A DNA stretch of 64,000 nucleotides from an uncultured Paracoccaceae bacterium (GTDB lineage: Bacteria; Pseudomonadota; Alphaproteobacteria; Rhodobacterales; Rhodobacteraceae). A program made the position numbers and the translations under genes. Positions 33,417-40,830 of this stretch are shown here, in pieces. The notes below the pieces were generated by a model. It made no database searches, had not been told where the DNA came from, and worked only from the letters and a program-made list of their open reading frames with translations. The stretch is taken from the NCBI GenBank assembly GCA_947501555.1, contig CANMWG010000001.1:124001-188000 (forward strand). Direction: 5' to 3'. Within the stretch, counting starts at the first letter, position 1. The number at the start of each line of letters is the position of its first letter.

Positions 33417-34421
33417 TCAATCGCCGTCCAGCGAATTGAACCCGGCAGCAACGCCCAGGGTTGGGCCCAATTCGTTGCCGACAATTGCTCGGATCGTGTC
33501 AACGGATTGCTGGATCACCTCGACCTTGATGCGGATCTGCGGTGCAGACACGGCGGCAAAAGTTGGATCATCCAAGTCTGTCAATTGGGTCAGGGCGCGC
33601 GTGAAACTTGCGTCCAATGCATCCGCCAAATCAGCATCTTCACTGGCCATGCGGGCGGCGAGGTCTTGCAACGCTGCAAGGCTTAGCATCACATGACGTG
33701 ATGAGCGTTCAGACCGCCGCGCCTCGGCCCGTGCAGGATAAGAGCGTTCGAATGTGCCAAGCGGTCGACCAAGGCGGGTGTCAGAGGTGAATTGCAGACC
33801 CGTTGACAGGGCTTTGAACAGTTCTTGCCGCACCTCCTCAACGTGCCGGTAAAATCCGTCTGGGCCCGGATTGCGCATGGTCTCGGCATAACTGGTTTGC
33901 CAATCGTCGATGATTGATTGCGACGTTGTCGCGATATCGGCTGTGACGGTCTGGATCAGTGTGCACCGATAGGCCGCATCACCTGCAGTCATCAAGGCGC
34001 TGTCGTAAAGCAGAAATTCGAGCGCATAGAACCCCCGTGCCGCAATCGACACTTCGGCATAATCGGCCGGGGTATTTGCTATCGGGTCCTCATCCGCAAT
34101 GAGAACATTCAAAGCGCGGGGGGTTGCACCGCGGCTGTCAGGCCAGAAGGCAAGGGCAAAGGCGCGGTCGTCCGCTTCGGTGGGTCCAAACCGCAGATGG
34201 CTTGCTGAAACCCATGCGTCAAAAGCGGTGCCATAAGCGTCGCGTAAGGCGTCTGAGGTTGGATCACAATCATCTGCGGCCACATCAGCCAGCGTTTGGG
34301 ATTGGGCCGCAAGCGTTTCAAATGTCGGCAGAATATGCGCGTCGATGATGTCATCAACGACCGGATCGGCCTGTGATATGGCGGGCAGGGTTAACGCGAT
34401 GGCAAGGGCGATGCGTTTCAT
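33417..34421 (-). CDS. Imelysin-family periplasmic protein, second copy
   Basis: 334 residues with signal peptide MKRIALAIALTLPAISQA. It is a helical imelysin-like (M75-type fold) protein with SHLRFGPTEADDRAFALAFWPDSRG and RGFYALEFLLYDSALM. The family GxHxxE motif, present in the first copy as GYHAIE, is GFYALE here, so the His ligand is Tyr. These proteins bind iron or act with it in uptake; none has proven peptidase activity. ATG 34421 overlaps the di-heme gene stop as ATGA. It differs in length and sequence from the imelysin at 36041-37303, so the two likely have separate roles. Confidence 0.88.
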   Translation of the reverse strand: MKRIALAIALTLPAISQADPVVDDIIDAHILPTFETLAAQSQTLADVAADDCDPTSDALRDAYGTAFDAWVSASHLRFGPTEADDRAFALAFWPDSRGATPRALNVLIADEDPIANTPADYAEVSIAARGFYALEFLLYDSALMTAGDAAYRCTLIQTVTADIATTSQSIIDDWQTSYAETMRNPGPDGFYRHVEEVRQELFKALSTGLQFTSDTRLGRPLGTFERSYPARAEARRSERSSRHVMLSLAALQDLAARMASEDADLADALDASFTRALTQLTDLDDPTFAAVSAPQIRIKVEVIQQSVDTIRAIVGNELGPTLGVAAGFNSLDGD

Positions 34422-35971
34422 AGGCTCTCCAAGAATGCGATTAAGGCGTCGCGGTTTTCGGTTGTCATGTCGATCACGGCATCGCGCTGCGCCTGCGCTT
34501 CGCCACCGTGCCAAAGGACGGCTTCCAGCAGCGATCGCGCACGGCCATCATGCAGGAAATATGTGTGTCCGCTGACCTGTTCGGTCAGGCCGACGCCCCA
34601 AAGCGGAGGCGTCCGCCACTCTTGACCTGTTGCGCGTGCTTCGGGCCGGTTGTCTGCAAGCGCGGGGCCCATATCGTGCAGCAACATGTCGGTGTAGGGC
34701 CAGATCAGTTGGAAGCTTTGTTCGGCCTGGTCGTTCAGTCGGTGGGTCACAAAGTTGGGTGTGTGGCAGGCGGTGCAGCCGGTTTCATAGAACACTTGTT
34801 TGCCGCGCATCACCTGCGGGTCATCCATGTTGCGCCGGGCGGGAACCCCAAGGTTCCGGCTGTAGAATGTCACAAGGTCCAGTCCTTCGGCGCCCAGTTC
34901 GGTGCCGCGGTCATCGCCATCCCCATGGATCGCGTTGATGCAATTGGTTTGCCGAGGCATACATTCGCCCGCACCTGCCGGGAACAGCGGGGTCGAGATG
35001 CCGATATCACCCGCAAAGGCTGCGGCGGATTGTTCCCGCACCGTAGGCGAGCCTGCCTTCAGTCCAAATCGCCCCAGCATGGCTTGGTCAAATTCGGTGG
35101 ACCAGACAACATTCGGGCGCCCCGAAATGCCGTCGCCGTCAAGGTCATTAGGATCGGCAAGCGCCAAGATATCGGCGGCTGGAATGGCCTCAAGCAGCCC
35201 CAGCCCGATCATTTGGGGGGCCACACGCGGGCTGAGCATTGCGTCCGGGTGCAACGGCCCATAGCCAAGGTTTGCCGCCCGATACGTGGGGTGGCGCAGT
35301 GCGACCTCTTTCCCGTCGGCAAGGGTCACGATTTCTTCGTCGTAGGTGATTTCAAGCTGGTATTCGGACGCGTGGCCCTGCACCGCAAAATCCTGCAGCT
35401 GCGTGCCATAGTTTGGATCGGGCAAGGTAGCGATATAGTCGTGGATGTCGGCAATTGCCGCCTCGCTGGGGCCAGGGATTGATACCCGCAGAAACATTGA
35501 AATCGCGTTGTCTTCGGCGTTTTCGGGCGGGTGCCCGCGTCCGTCTTTGATGTGGCAACGTTGGCAAGAGCGTGCGTTGTAAAGCGGGCCAAGCCCGTCG
35601 GATGCCAAGGTGGATGCTGGTGAGGACACCCAAAGTTTGCGGAACAGCCCATTGCCGACCTTGAAGGTCAGCTCATCCTCAAAACGGATATTGCCCGAGG
35701 GTTGGGAAAACGCATTGGCAGTTTGCATCGCGCGGACGGTGGCCGCACCTGCGGGCTTATCTTCGAACCGTTGAGGTGCTGTGAAATCGGCGGTTAAGGC
35801 TGTGACGGCTGCAATACGCACGGCTTCGTCCGCGGTGCGTGGCACGATATCAAGATGCGGGTCGCCCAGGTCCCACACAGGCGCCTCTGCGACGCTATCC
35901 GCCAACGCAATACTGCCCACCGCAAGAGCGAGGGGCAGCATGTAGTGCGGCTTGATCCATTTTCGATGCAT
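34418..35971 (-). CDS. Di-heme c-type oxidoreductase (DHOR family)
   Basis: 517 residues, exported (LPLALAVGSIALADSVAEA). Two c-heme sites, CQRCH (about residue 145) and CTACH (about 408), fit the di-heme oxidoreductase/putative peroxidase family. Conserved GNGLFRKLWVSSPAS and LGLLEAIP...DPNDLDGDGISGRPN blocks are present. It should act in the periplasm, passing electrons, perhaps for iron oxidation or reduction tied to the two imelysins. Cytochrome c maturation is needed. Overlaps the next gene by ATGA; separated from the first imelysin by a 69-bp gap with a strong hairpin (36003-36032). Confidence 0.9.
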   Translation of the reverse strand: MHRKWIKPHYMLPLALAVGSIALADSVAEAPVWDLGDPHLDIVPRTADEAVRIAAVTALTADFTAPQRFEDKPAGAATVRAMQTANAFSQPSGNIRFEDELTFKVGNGLFRKLWVSSPASTLASDGLGPLYNARSCQRCHIKDGRGHPPENAEDNAISMFLRVSIPGPSEAAIADIHDYIATLPDPNYGTQLQDFAVQGHASEYQLEITYDEEIVTLADGKEVALRHPTYRAANLGYGPLHPDAMLSPRVAPQMIGLGLLEAIPAADILALADPNDLDGDGISGRPNVVWSTEFDQAMLGRFGLKAGSPTVREQSAAAFAGDIGISTPLFPAGAGECMPRQTNCINAIHGDGDDRGTELGAEGLDLVTFYSRNLGVPARRNMDDPQVMRGKQVFYETGCTACHTPNFVTHRLNDQAEQSFQLIWPYTDMLLHDMGPALADNRPEARATGQEWRTPPLWGVGLTEQVSGHTYFLHDGRARSLLEAVLWHGGEAQAQRDAVIDMTTENRDALIAFLESL

Positions 35972-36002
35972 TGGTGTCAGCCTGTCATTCTGCGCAAATC
36001 GC

Positions 36003-36032
36003 GAGGCCTTGACCGTCAGACGGCAAGGCCTC
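36003..36032. other. Intercistronic hairpin between imelysin and di-heme genes
   Basis: GAGGCCTTG (36003-36011) pairs with CAAGGCCTC (36024-36032), and an inner CCG/CGG extends the stem. There is no U-run after it on the minus-strand transcript, so it is more likely an mRNA-stability or partial attenuation element that sets the imelysin level above that of the later genes. Confidence 0.65.
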
Positions 36033-36040
36033 TGATATGC

Positions 36041-37303
36041 TTACTGAAAGACTGCCTCTGGATCGTCAAGGCTGTCAGAGCCTTCAATGGCGATGCCATC
36101 AGCACCAAGTGCGGTGATCACACGCTCAATTGAACGGGTCTGGTCGATCAGGCCGTTCACACCGCCCATAATCAACGCTTCACCGGCTTCATTGCCGCGC
36201 TCCAGCATCATGTCGTAGGCAAAACCGGCCTCAGCGGCGGTTTTGATCCGGCCGAGGGCCAGAACCGCATCGGACAATTTGCCGCGCATTTCCAGATCAA
36301 GCGCCGCATCTGTTTCTGCAACCAATTCCGACAGAGACGCACCGCTGACAATGGTACCGTCGATGCCAGTGTAGCTGCCCAGATAGACAGATTGTACACC
36401 GACGCCATTGTAGAAATGGTCGTTGTGGGTGTTGTCGGCAAAGCAGGAATGCTCTTCCTCGGGATCGTTCAGCATCACGCCAAGACGCATCCGCTCACCT
36501 GCGGTTTCGCCGTAAGACAGCGACCCCATACCGGTCAGGATGGCCGCGATGCCTGCATCAGCGTCCGCTGTCAGTTCAGCGCGTGCTTCACCGCCTTCGA
36601 CCCATTGTGCCGCCATCCATTCCAGATCAGAGATCAGCAGATCAGTCGCAGCGACCAGATATTCACCGCGGCGATCACAGTTGCCGTTCGTGCAGGCATC
36701 GCCAGCAGCATAATCGGTCCAAGGACGGTTGCCGGCACCTGAACCGTGGCCGTTCAAATCTTGGCCCCACAGCAGGAATTCGATCGCGTGATAACCGGTC
36801 GCGACGTTTGATTCGACGCCATCAGCCTCTTGCAGGGTTTCTTCCAGCAGGGCAGGTGTGATTGCCGAGGCATCGATGGTCTCGCCAGACAGCGTGATCG
36901 AAGGGTTCGCAATGACGTTCAGCGCCGCAGCGGCGTTTTCGTCGGTGGGGCCACCGTAAGAAGCGTCCACATAGTCGATCAGGCCTTCATCCAATGGCCA
37001 AGCGTTCACTTTGCCTTCCCAGTCATCAACGATAGCGTTGCCAAAGCGGAAAACCTCGGTCTGCTGGTAGGGGACACGGGCGGCCAGCCAAGCACTTTTG
37101 GCGGCTTGCAGGGTGTCTGCGGATGGATCAGCGACCAGCGCATTGACGGCTGCTTGCAGTGTTTTCGCCGTTGTCAGGCTATCGGCATAGTTCGCCGCTG
37201 CAATATCAGCATAAGTATTGAGAACGTCTGTTGTCTCAACCGCCAATACAGGCGTCGCAAGTGCCAAGCAGAGTGCCGTTGACGCAAAATAGGTGGGTTT
37301 CAT
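36041..37303 (-). CDS. Imelysin-family iron-regulated protein (IrpA-like)
   Basis: 420 residues with signal peptide MKPTYFASTALCLALATPVLAVE. Imelysin hallmarks: AAWLAARVPYQQTEVFRFG-type block (SAWLAARVPYQQTEVFRFGNA), VNAWPLDEGLIDYV, and the GxHxxE motif GYHAIEFLLWGQDL. A C-terminal repeat-like half carries DDPEEEHSCFADNTHNDHFYNGVGVQ, typical of IrpA. It is a periplasmic or outer-membrane-facing iron-binding protein. It starts 44 bp after the Cys-rich gene, across a TTTAG-rich repeat, and precedes the di-heme gene. Confidence 0.93.
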   Translation of the reverse strand: MKPTYFASTALCLALATPVLAVETTDVLNTYADIAAANYADSLTTAKTLQAAVNALVADPSADTLQAAKSAWLAARVPYQQTEVFRFGNAIVDDWEGKVNAWPLDEGLIDYVDASYGGPTDENAAAALNVIANPSITLSGETIDASAITPALLEETLQEADGVESNVATGYHAIEFLLWGQDLNGHGSGAGNRPWTDYAAGDACTNGNCDRRGEYLVAATDLLISDLEWMAAQWVEGGEARAELTADADAGIAAILTGMGSLSYGETAGERMRLGVMLNDPEEEHSCFADNTHNDHFYNGVGVQSVYLGSYTGIDGTIVSGASLSELVAETDAALDLEMRGKLSDAVLALGRIKTAAEAGFAYDMMLERGNEAGEALIMGGVNGLIDQTRSIERVITALGADGIAIEGSDSLDDPEAVFQ

Positions 37304-37319
37304 TCTTATTGTCCAGTTC

Positions 37320-37350
37320 GTTTGGTTTAGTTTGGTTTAGTTTAGTTTAG
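37320..37350. repeat. Short TTTGGTTTAG/TTTAG tandem repeat
   Basis: Two units of TTTGGTTTAG followed by two of TTTAG in the 43-bp gap before the imelysin gene; the last unit also supplies the stop codon of the upstream Cys-rich gene. Copy number could vary by slippage and change translational coupling. Confidence 0.6.
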
Positions 37351-37838
37351 TGAAGAGTGGTCGAGGCGGGGTAAAAGGCGGGCGCATTACCGTCAAATGA
37401 CTGCGGCGCACGAAGGTTCATGTGGCTCAAAGCATTGCCGACTTCTGCAGCAAGCGATGTAACCATTGGGGCCACATCTGCACGGACCATTAGGGTGGCG
37501 ATCAGCATCGCATCTTCCTGTTCGCCTTGTGTCGCGGTCTCGATGAAATTTGCAAAACAGGCTTCATCCGCGCCCAGACATTTGCAATTGATGGCATGGC
37601 GCATCAAAGGGCGGCGTCCGTGCTGTGCGCAGAGCCTGCAAAGGTCTGCGAAGGATTGGAAAGCCTTTTCGCCGCGATCCAAACCGAGGCCCATCGCCAG
37701 GTCATCGGATACGCTTGCCTGTCCATCAGGACCGTCGCACCACAAACGCAGATAGATGACCGAGGCAGCACCAACCGCCTCTAGCTCCGCCATGAACCCC
37801 ACCGGAGTACTGCCGCGTTTTGCTTGCGCCTGTCTCAT
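37347..37838 (-). CDS. Cys-rich protein following hemP, unknown function
   Basis: 163 residues, no signal peptide. It holds a run of Cys residues: FADLCRLCAQHGRRPLMRH, then INCKCLGADEACF. The CxxC...CxC...C pattern could bind heme, an Fe-S cluster or zinc. The rest, with FMAELEAVGAASVIYLRLWCDGPDG, is not recognised. The start is ATG 37838, which overlaps the hemP stop as ATGA; a longer frame to 38105 would cover hemP entirely and is rejected. Position between hemP and imelysin in an iron-type operon suggests a role in heme or iron handling in the cytoplasm; this is inference. Confidence 0.7.
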   Translation of the reverse strand: MRQAQAKRGSTPVGFMAELEAVGAASVIYLRLWCDGPDGQASVSDDLAMGLGLDRGEKAFQSFADLCRLCAQHGRRPLMRHAINCKCLGADEACFANFIETATQGEQEDAMLIATLMVRADVAPMVTSLAAEVGNALSHMNLRAPQSFDGNAPAFYPASTTLH

Positions 37839-38002
37839 TTGGTCAGGATCAACTTTCCAGCGCGGGTGATGCGCAATGTATAAGTTTGATCGCCAAGCAC
37901 GATATGGGCTTGGTCGCCATCCTTGGTCAGGTCGGTTGCTGCATAGGTGGGCAGGCTGTTTGCCGCAGGTTGCACGATCTGTCTTGCTGATTGAAATGAC
38001 AT
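37835..38002 (-). CDS. hemP: Hemin uptake protein HemP
   Basis: 55 residues, too short for usual gene length filters. The C-terminus QTYTLRITRAGKLILTK is the HemP signature (a beta-strand YxLRxTRxGKLILTK). The Ala-rich N-terminus is variable as in the family. HemP is linked to hemin uptake and in some bacteria activates heme-receptor expression. It is coupled on both sides: TGATG with the upstream small ORF and ATGA with the Cys-rich gene. It is cytoplasmic. Expression is probably iron-controlled through the repeats at 38254-38297. Confidence 0.9.
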   Translation of the reverse strand: MSFQSARQIVQPAANSLPTYAATDLTKDGDQAHIVLGDQTYTLRITRAGKLILTK

Positions 38003-38178
38003 CAGTTGACCCGCCGTTCTTGTGTGCCGTTTGTAGCAAACCGGTCAAATACCCATTCCATGCTAAACCCGTCCAGGGCCCCTGCTTGAAGTGATGCGCT
38101 TGCAACCTCTGTGGAATCAGGTCGCGGGGTGCAACGCAGGGAAGGGCGGTTTTTCATTTGGTCCATCGGATCTGTCAT
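38002..38178 (-). CDS. Small protein upstream of hemP
   Basis: 58 residues from ATG 38178 (64 if from 38196). Begins MTDPMDQMKNRPSLRCTPRPD and ends WVFDRFATNGTQERRVN. No domain recognised. Its stop overlaps the hemP start as TGATG, and AAAGGA lies upstream, so it is probably translated as first gene of the iron operon. It could be a leader that couples translation to hemP. Evidence is positional only. Confidence 0.5.
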   Translation of the reverse strand: MTDPMDQMKNRPSLRCTPRPDSTEVASASLQAGALDGFSMEWVFDRFATNGTQERRVN

Positions 38179-38253
38179 CTCGGGCGGTCCTTTCATCCAT
38201 CATTTGTCGGGCTGCCCAGTGCATGAAAGGGGTGGCTAGATATTCCCCTAAGT

Positions 38254-38297
38254 CTGAGTAATTTGATCGGATATGTCAATCCGACTTTTTTACTCGG
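38254..38297 (-). promoter_or_regulatory. Paired 17-bp operator-like repeats upstream of the hemP/imelysin operon
   Basis: CTGAGTAATTTGATCGG (38254-38270) and CCGACTTTTTTACTCGG (38281-38297) are related as inverted copies: reversed, the first reads CCGA-n5-TTACTC-n-G like the second. A TTGACA lies between them on the minus strand (38279-38274), so a bound protein would block the operon promoter. The position suggests an iron-responsive repressor site of the kind predicted for Rhodobacterales; the exact regulator is not provable here. Confidence 0.55.
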
Positions 38298-38372
38298 ATT
38301 TGTGTTCGCTGTGTTGACCTGCCGCCAAAAGGGTGCATTTGAGCGCTTTGGCGCCGAGGCCCCCCTATGCCG

Positions 38373-39755
38373 CTAGATTTCCAGAACCGCAAAAACCGCG
38401 ACAAGCACAGCATAGCAGATCGCGGCGTAACGGATGTTCCAGCGCCACGTCAGCGTTGTGGGTGGAATTTTGGTTGTGGCTGAAATCAATAAGGTCGCAG
38501 TGGCGTTGGGTGACGCAAACATGGAAATCGCCCACCCCGCGCTGAGCGCAAAAACCATGTTTGTAGGATCTGCGGGTAAAACTGGTATGGTCTGAACCAC
38601 TTGCCCGATAAAGACGACCAAGATGATCGGGCTTAATGCGATTTGCCCGCCGAGCGTGATCAAGATGGGTAGAGCCGCCAAGAACAACCAACCGGGTACA
38701 TGCGCAAAATCCAGATTTTCAGTCAAGGCTGCGACCGGTAAGACTTCTGCCAAGGTACGCCCAATGAAGCCCGAGAGCCCCAAGGCGATCGCTGATCTGG
38801 CCAAGCCCGCTGCATCGGTTTGAAAGGCGCGCCAAAACGATTGCAATTGTTCTGCGAATGACACTTGGCTTGGTTTTTGAAAGCTGAACCAAACCAATGT
38901 GACAGCGGGCGCCATGAACATCAAAGACAGTGCTGTGGAATAGCCTGCCGTAATCTGAAGTGCGGCGGTTGTGCCGATTAAGACCGCGCAGATCAGTCCA
39001 ACCCGAACGATGGCTTTGGACGGCAAGGCTGGAGCGGGCTGCGTATCGATGGGCCGCGTGTCACCCCGCCACTCAAACCGGTCGTAAAGCAAGCCGATGA
39101 ACATCATCAGCAGTGATGTTGAGACGCCGATGACGATGATTTTGCCAAGGTCGATGTCCGTAAACAGCGTGAAAAGCACGGCCTGAGACAAGGTTGTCGG
39201 CGCCCACAACAAAATCCAGGCGAACCCGCGTAACAGTGCTGACATCTGACGGCGTTCCAGATTGCGATCAATCGTGCCGTCTGCCTGTTGCGTTGCGGAT
39301 TGGATCAAAGGTGCCATCAGGCTGATGGCTGCGAAATTTAGCAATACCCCCAAGACATGCCCCCCTGCGGCAGTCGCGACAAACCGTCGGCCAGAGGGTT
39401 GGCGGATCAGATAGCGGCCGACTGTCAGGACGGACTTTGACCGTTCAGCGGCGATTTTGAGCGCTGTGAGGGATGCGATGAAAGCAGCGAAGTAGGCCGC
39501 AAGGTCCATTGCATGCAATAGGCTATCCCGGCCCTCTGGTGCGTTCCAAATCAATGCGCCTAGTACCAAAGCGGCCACCAACAGCAGGTTTTCGCGGACG
39601 GTATTTGTCTGCAAGCCGAGAAGGCACAGTGCTGCGAATAAGAGATGCGCGCCAGTTCGCGCCAGTGTCCCGCCAAGCGTGTTGGATAATAGCACCGCAA
39701 TGATCAAAGCGATCAAAACAATGGCGAGCGCCGCCCGTGTCATATAGACCAGCAT
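38373..39755 (-). CDS. Multi-spanning membrane permease of unknown substrate
   Basis: 460 residues with about 11-12 hydrophobic helices and no soluble domain. Blocks such as GGHVLGVLLNFAAISLMAPLI and LPILITLGGQIALSPIILVVFIGQVV resemble anion/dicarboxylate or CitM-type permeases, with a re-entrant LGGQIALSP segment. Not assigned to a family with certainty. Start at 39755 or ATG 39743; neither has a strong ribosome site. It is divergent from a cupin gene with only 20 bp between start codons. Confidence 0.7.
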   Translation of the reverse strand: MLVYMTRAALAIVLIALIIAVLLSNTLGGTLARTGAHLLFAALCLLGLQTNTVRENLLLVAALVLGALIWNAPEGRDSLLHAMDLAAYFAAFIASLTALKIAAERSKSVLTVGRYLIRQPSGRRFVATAAGGHVLGVLLNFAAISLMAPLIQSATQQADGTIDRNLERRQMSALLRGFAWILLWAPTTLSQAVLFTLFTDIDLGKIIVIGVSTSLLMMFIGLLYDRFEWRGDTRPIDTQPAPALPSKAIVRVGLICAVLIGTTAALQITAGYSTALSLMFMAPAVTLVWFSFQKPSQVSFAEQLQSFWRAFQTDAAGLARSAIALGLSGFIGRTLAEVLPVAALTENLDFAHVPGWLFLAALPILITLGGQIALSPIILVVFIGQVVQTIPVLPADPTNMVFALSAGWAISMFASPNATATLLISATTKIPPTTLTWRWNIRYAAICYAVLVAVFAVLEI

Positions 39756-39775
39756 TGGTGATGAAAGGACCGCCC

Positions 39776-40342
39776 ATGTTCATGAGCTTGCTGCGCACCC
39801 CGGCCCATATTCCGAACCAATTGGCGGCAGTCGCTTGGACGCCGCAAGTGGATGATGGCAGTACAGATCCGCTTGGGCAAATCACTGCAGATATGACCCG
39901 TGCGGGTTTGGTGTTTGTCTTGTCTCATCAGGCCCAATCCGGTGCCAACGTGCTGATGTCGAACCCTTGCGATTTGCCCGTCGGTGCTGCGATGTTGCGA
40001 GTGGATGAGGTCTGCTTTCCGGTTGGCGCCATTGCGGCCAGACATACACATGCGGGCGCTGGCATACGCCATCTTGTCCGGGGCGCGCTGCAGATCGAGG
40101 CGGACGACCACACCCAAACCATGCAAGTGGGGGATTGCTGGTTTGAAGCTGCAGGTAAGCCCGTGCGCGCTGTGGCGCTGCAGGATCACGGTGTGACCAG
40201 CTTTTTGCGTGGGATGGTTATACCTGCGGCGTATGCGGGCAGGTCGACGTTCCAATTGGCGGATCCGGCGGACGCTGCATTGCCCCGTCTGCAAGTGACC
40301 CATCGCCATATTGATCTGCCGCTTCAGTTTGACGCTGGATAG
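39776..40342 (+). CDS. Cupin-domain protein
   Basis: 188 residues. The cupin core holds VGAIAARHTHAGAGIRHLVRGALQIEADD, where HTH and the downstream residues are metal ligands, and VGDCWFEAAGKPVRAVALQDHGVTSFLRGMVIP. Start at ATG 39776, 7 nt after AAAGGA; a longer frame to 39737 is open but overlaps the permease. Single-domain cupins act as small oxygenases, isomerases or sensors; the role here is unknown. It shares 19 bp with the convergent GlcG-like gene end. Confidence 0.8.
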   Translation: MFMSLLRTPAHIPNQLAAVAWTPQVDDGSTDPLGQITADMTRAGLVFVLSHQAQSGANVLMSNPCDLPVGAAMLRVDEVCFPVGAIAARHTHAGAGIRHLVRGALQIEADDHTQTMQVGDCWFEAAGKPVRAVALQDHGVTSFLRGMVIPAAYAGRSTFQLADPADAALPRLQVTHRHIDLPLQFDAG

Positions 40343-40821
40343 TGATCGGACAACGAAGACGTGCGCCAATCGGGGTTCGGTTCGTGGGGTTCTGGGGCGT
40401 AGCCTGCGGATTTGATCGCCTCAATCGCGCAATATTCGTCCTTGTCTGAGGTATCACCACTGATCCCAACAGCGCCCAGCGTCACGCCTTCGGCATCTTC
40501 AACCAGCACACCGCCGGGGACAGGGATCAGACGCCCATCGGATGCTGTGGCCAGTGCGGCCTGAAACGTTGGGCGTTCCTTTAGTCGGTCCCGGATCAGG
40601 CGGCTGGAGATACCCATGCCCAAGGCGCCGTAGGCTTTGCCAAAGGCCACATCAAAGCGAATGATGCCTGACCCGTCTTCGCATTGCATGGCAACCATTT
40701 TGCCCCCCGCATCAAGAACGACAACGGTCAAGGGCAAGAGGTTGGCGCTGCGACCCAGCCGCAGTGCCTCGGTGATGATGGCGTTGGCCTTTGCGAGGGG
40801 CAGTGATGTGTGTAGGCGCAT
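40324..40821 (-). CDS. GlcG/HbpS-like heme-binding-fold protein
   Basis: 165 residues. Blocks LPLTVVVLDAGGKMVAMQCEDGSG, RFDVAFGKAYGALGMG and PVPGGVLVEDAEGVTLGAVGISGDTSDKDEYCAIEAI match the GlcG/HbpS family. Such proteins bind heme or act as helpers in glycolate-type and other catabolic clusters; the fold does not reveal the ligand. It begins 9 bp after the TRAP large permease stop and is the last gene of that operon, so a role linked to the TRAP substrate is likely. Confidence 0.87.
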   Translation of the reverse strand: MRLHTSLPLAKANAIITEALRLGRSANLLPLTVVVLDAGGKMVAMQCEDGSGIIRFDVAFGKAYGALGMGISSRLIRDRLKERPTFQAALATASDGRLIPVPGGVLVEDAEGVTLGAVGISGDTSDKDEYCAIEAIKSAGYAPEPHEPNPDWRTSSLSDHYPASN

Positions 40822-40830
40822 GACGTATCC

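Noticed and set aside
34508..35482. 324-codon open frame on the + strand
   Set aside because: Antisense to the di-heme oxidase with its two CxxCH sites; no recognisable protein.
37320..37350. CRISPR-like or larger repeat array
   Set aside because: Only a 31-bp simple tandem repeat; no spacers or cas genes anywhere in the window.
37839..38105. N-terminal extension of the Cys-rich gene to 38105
   Set aside because: It would cover hemP in another frame; hemP has a clear family signature and ATGA coupling, so the short form is preferred.
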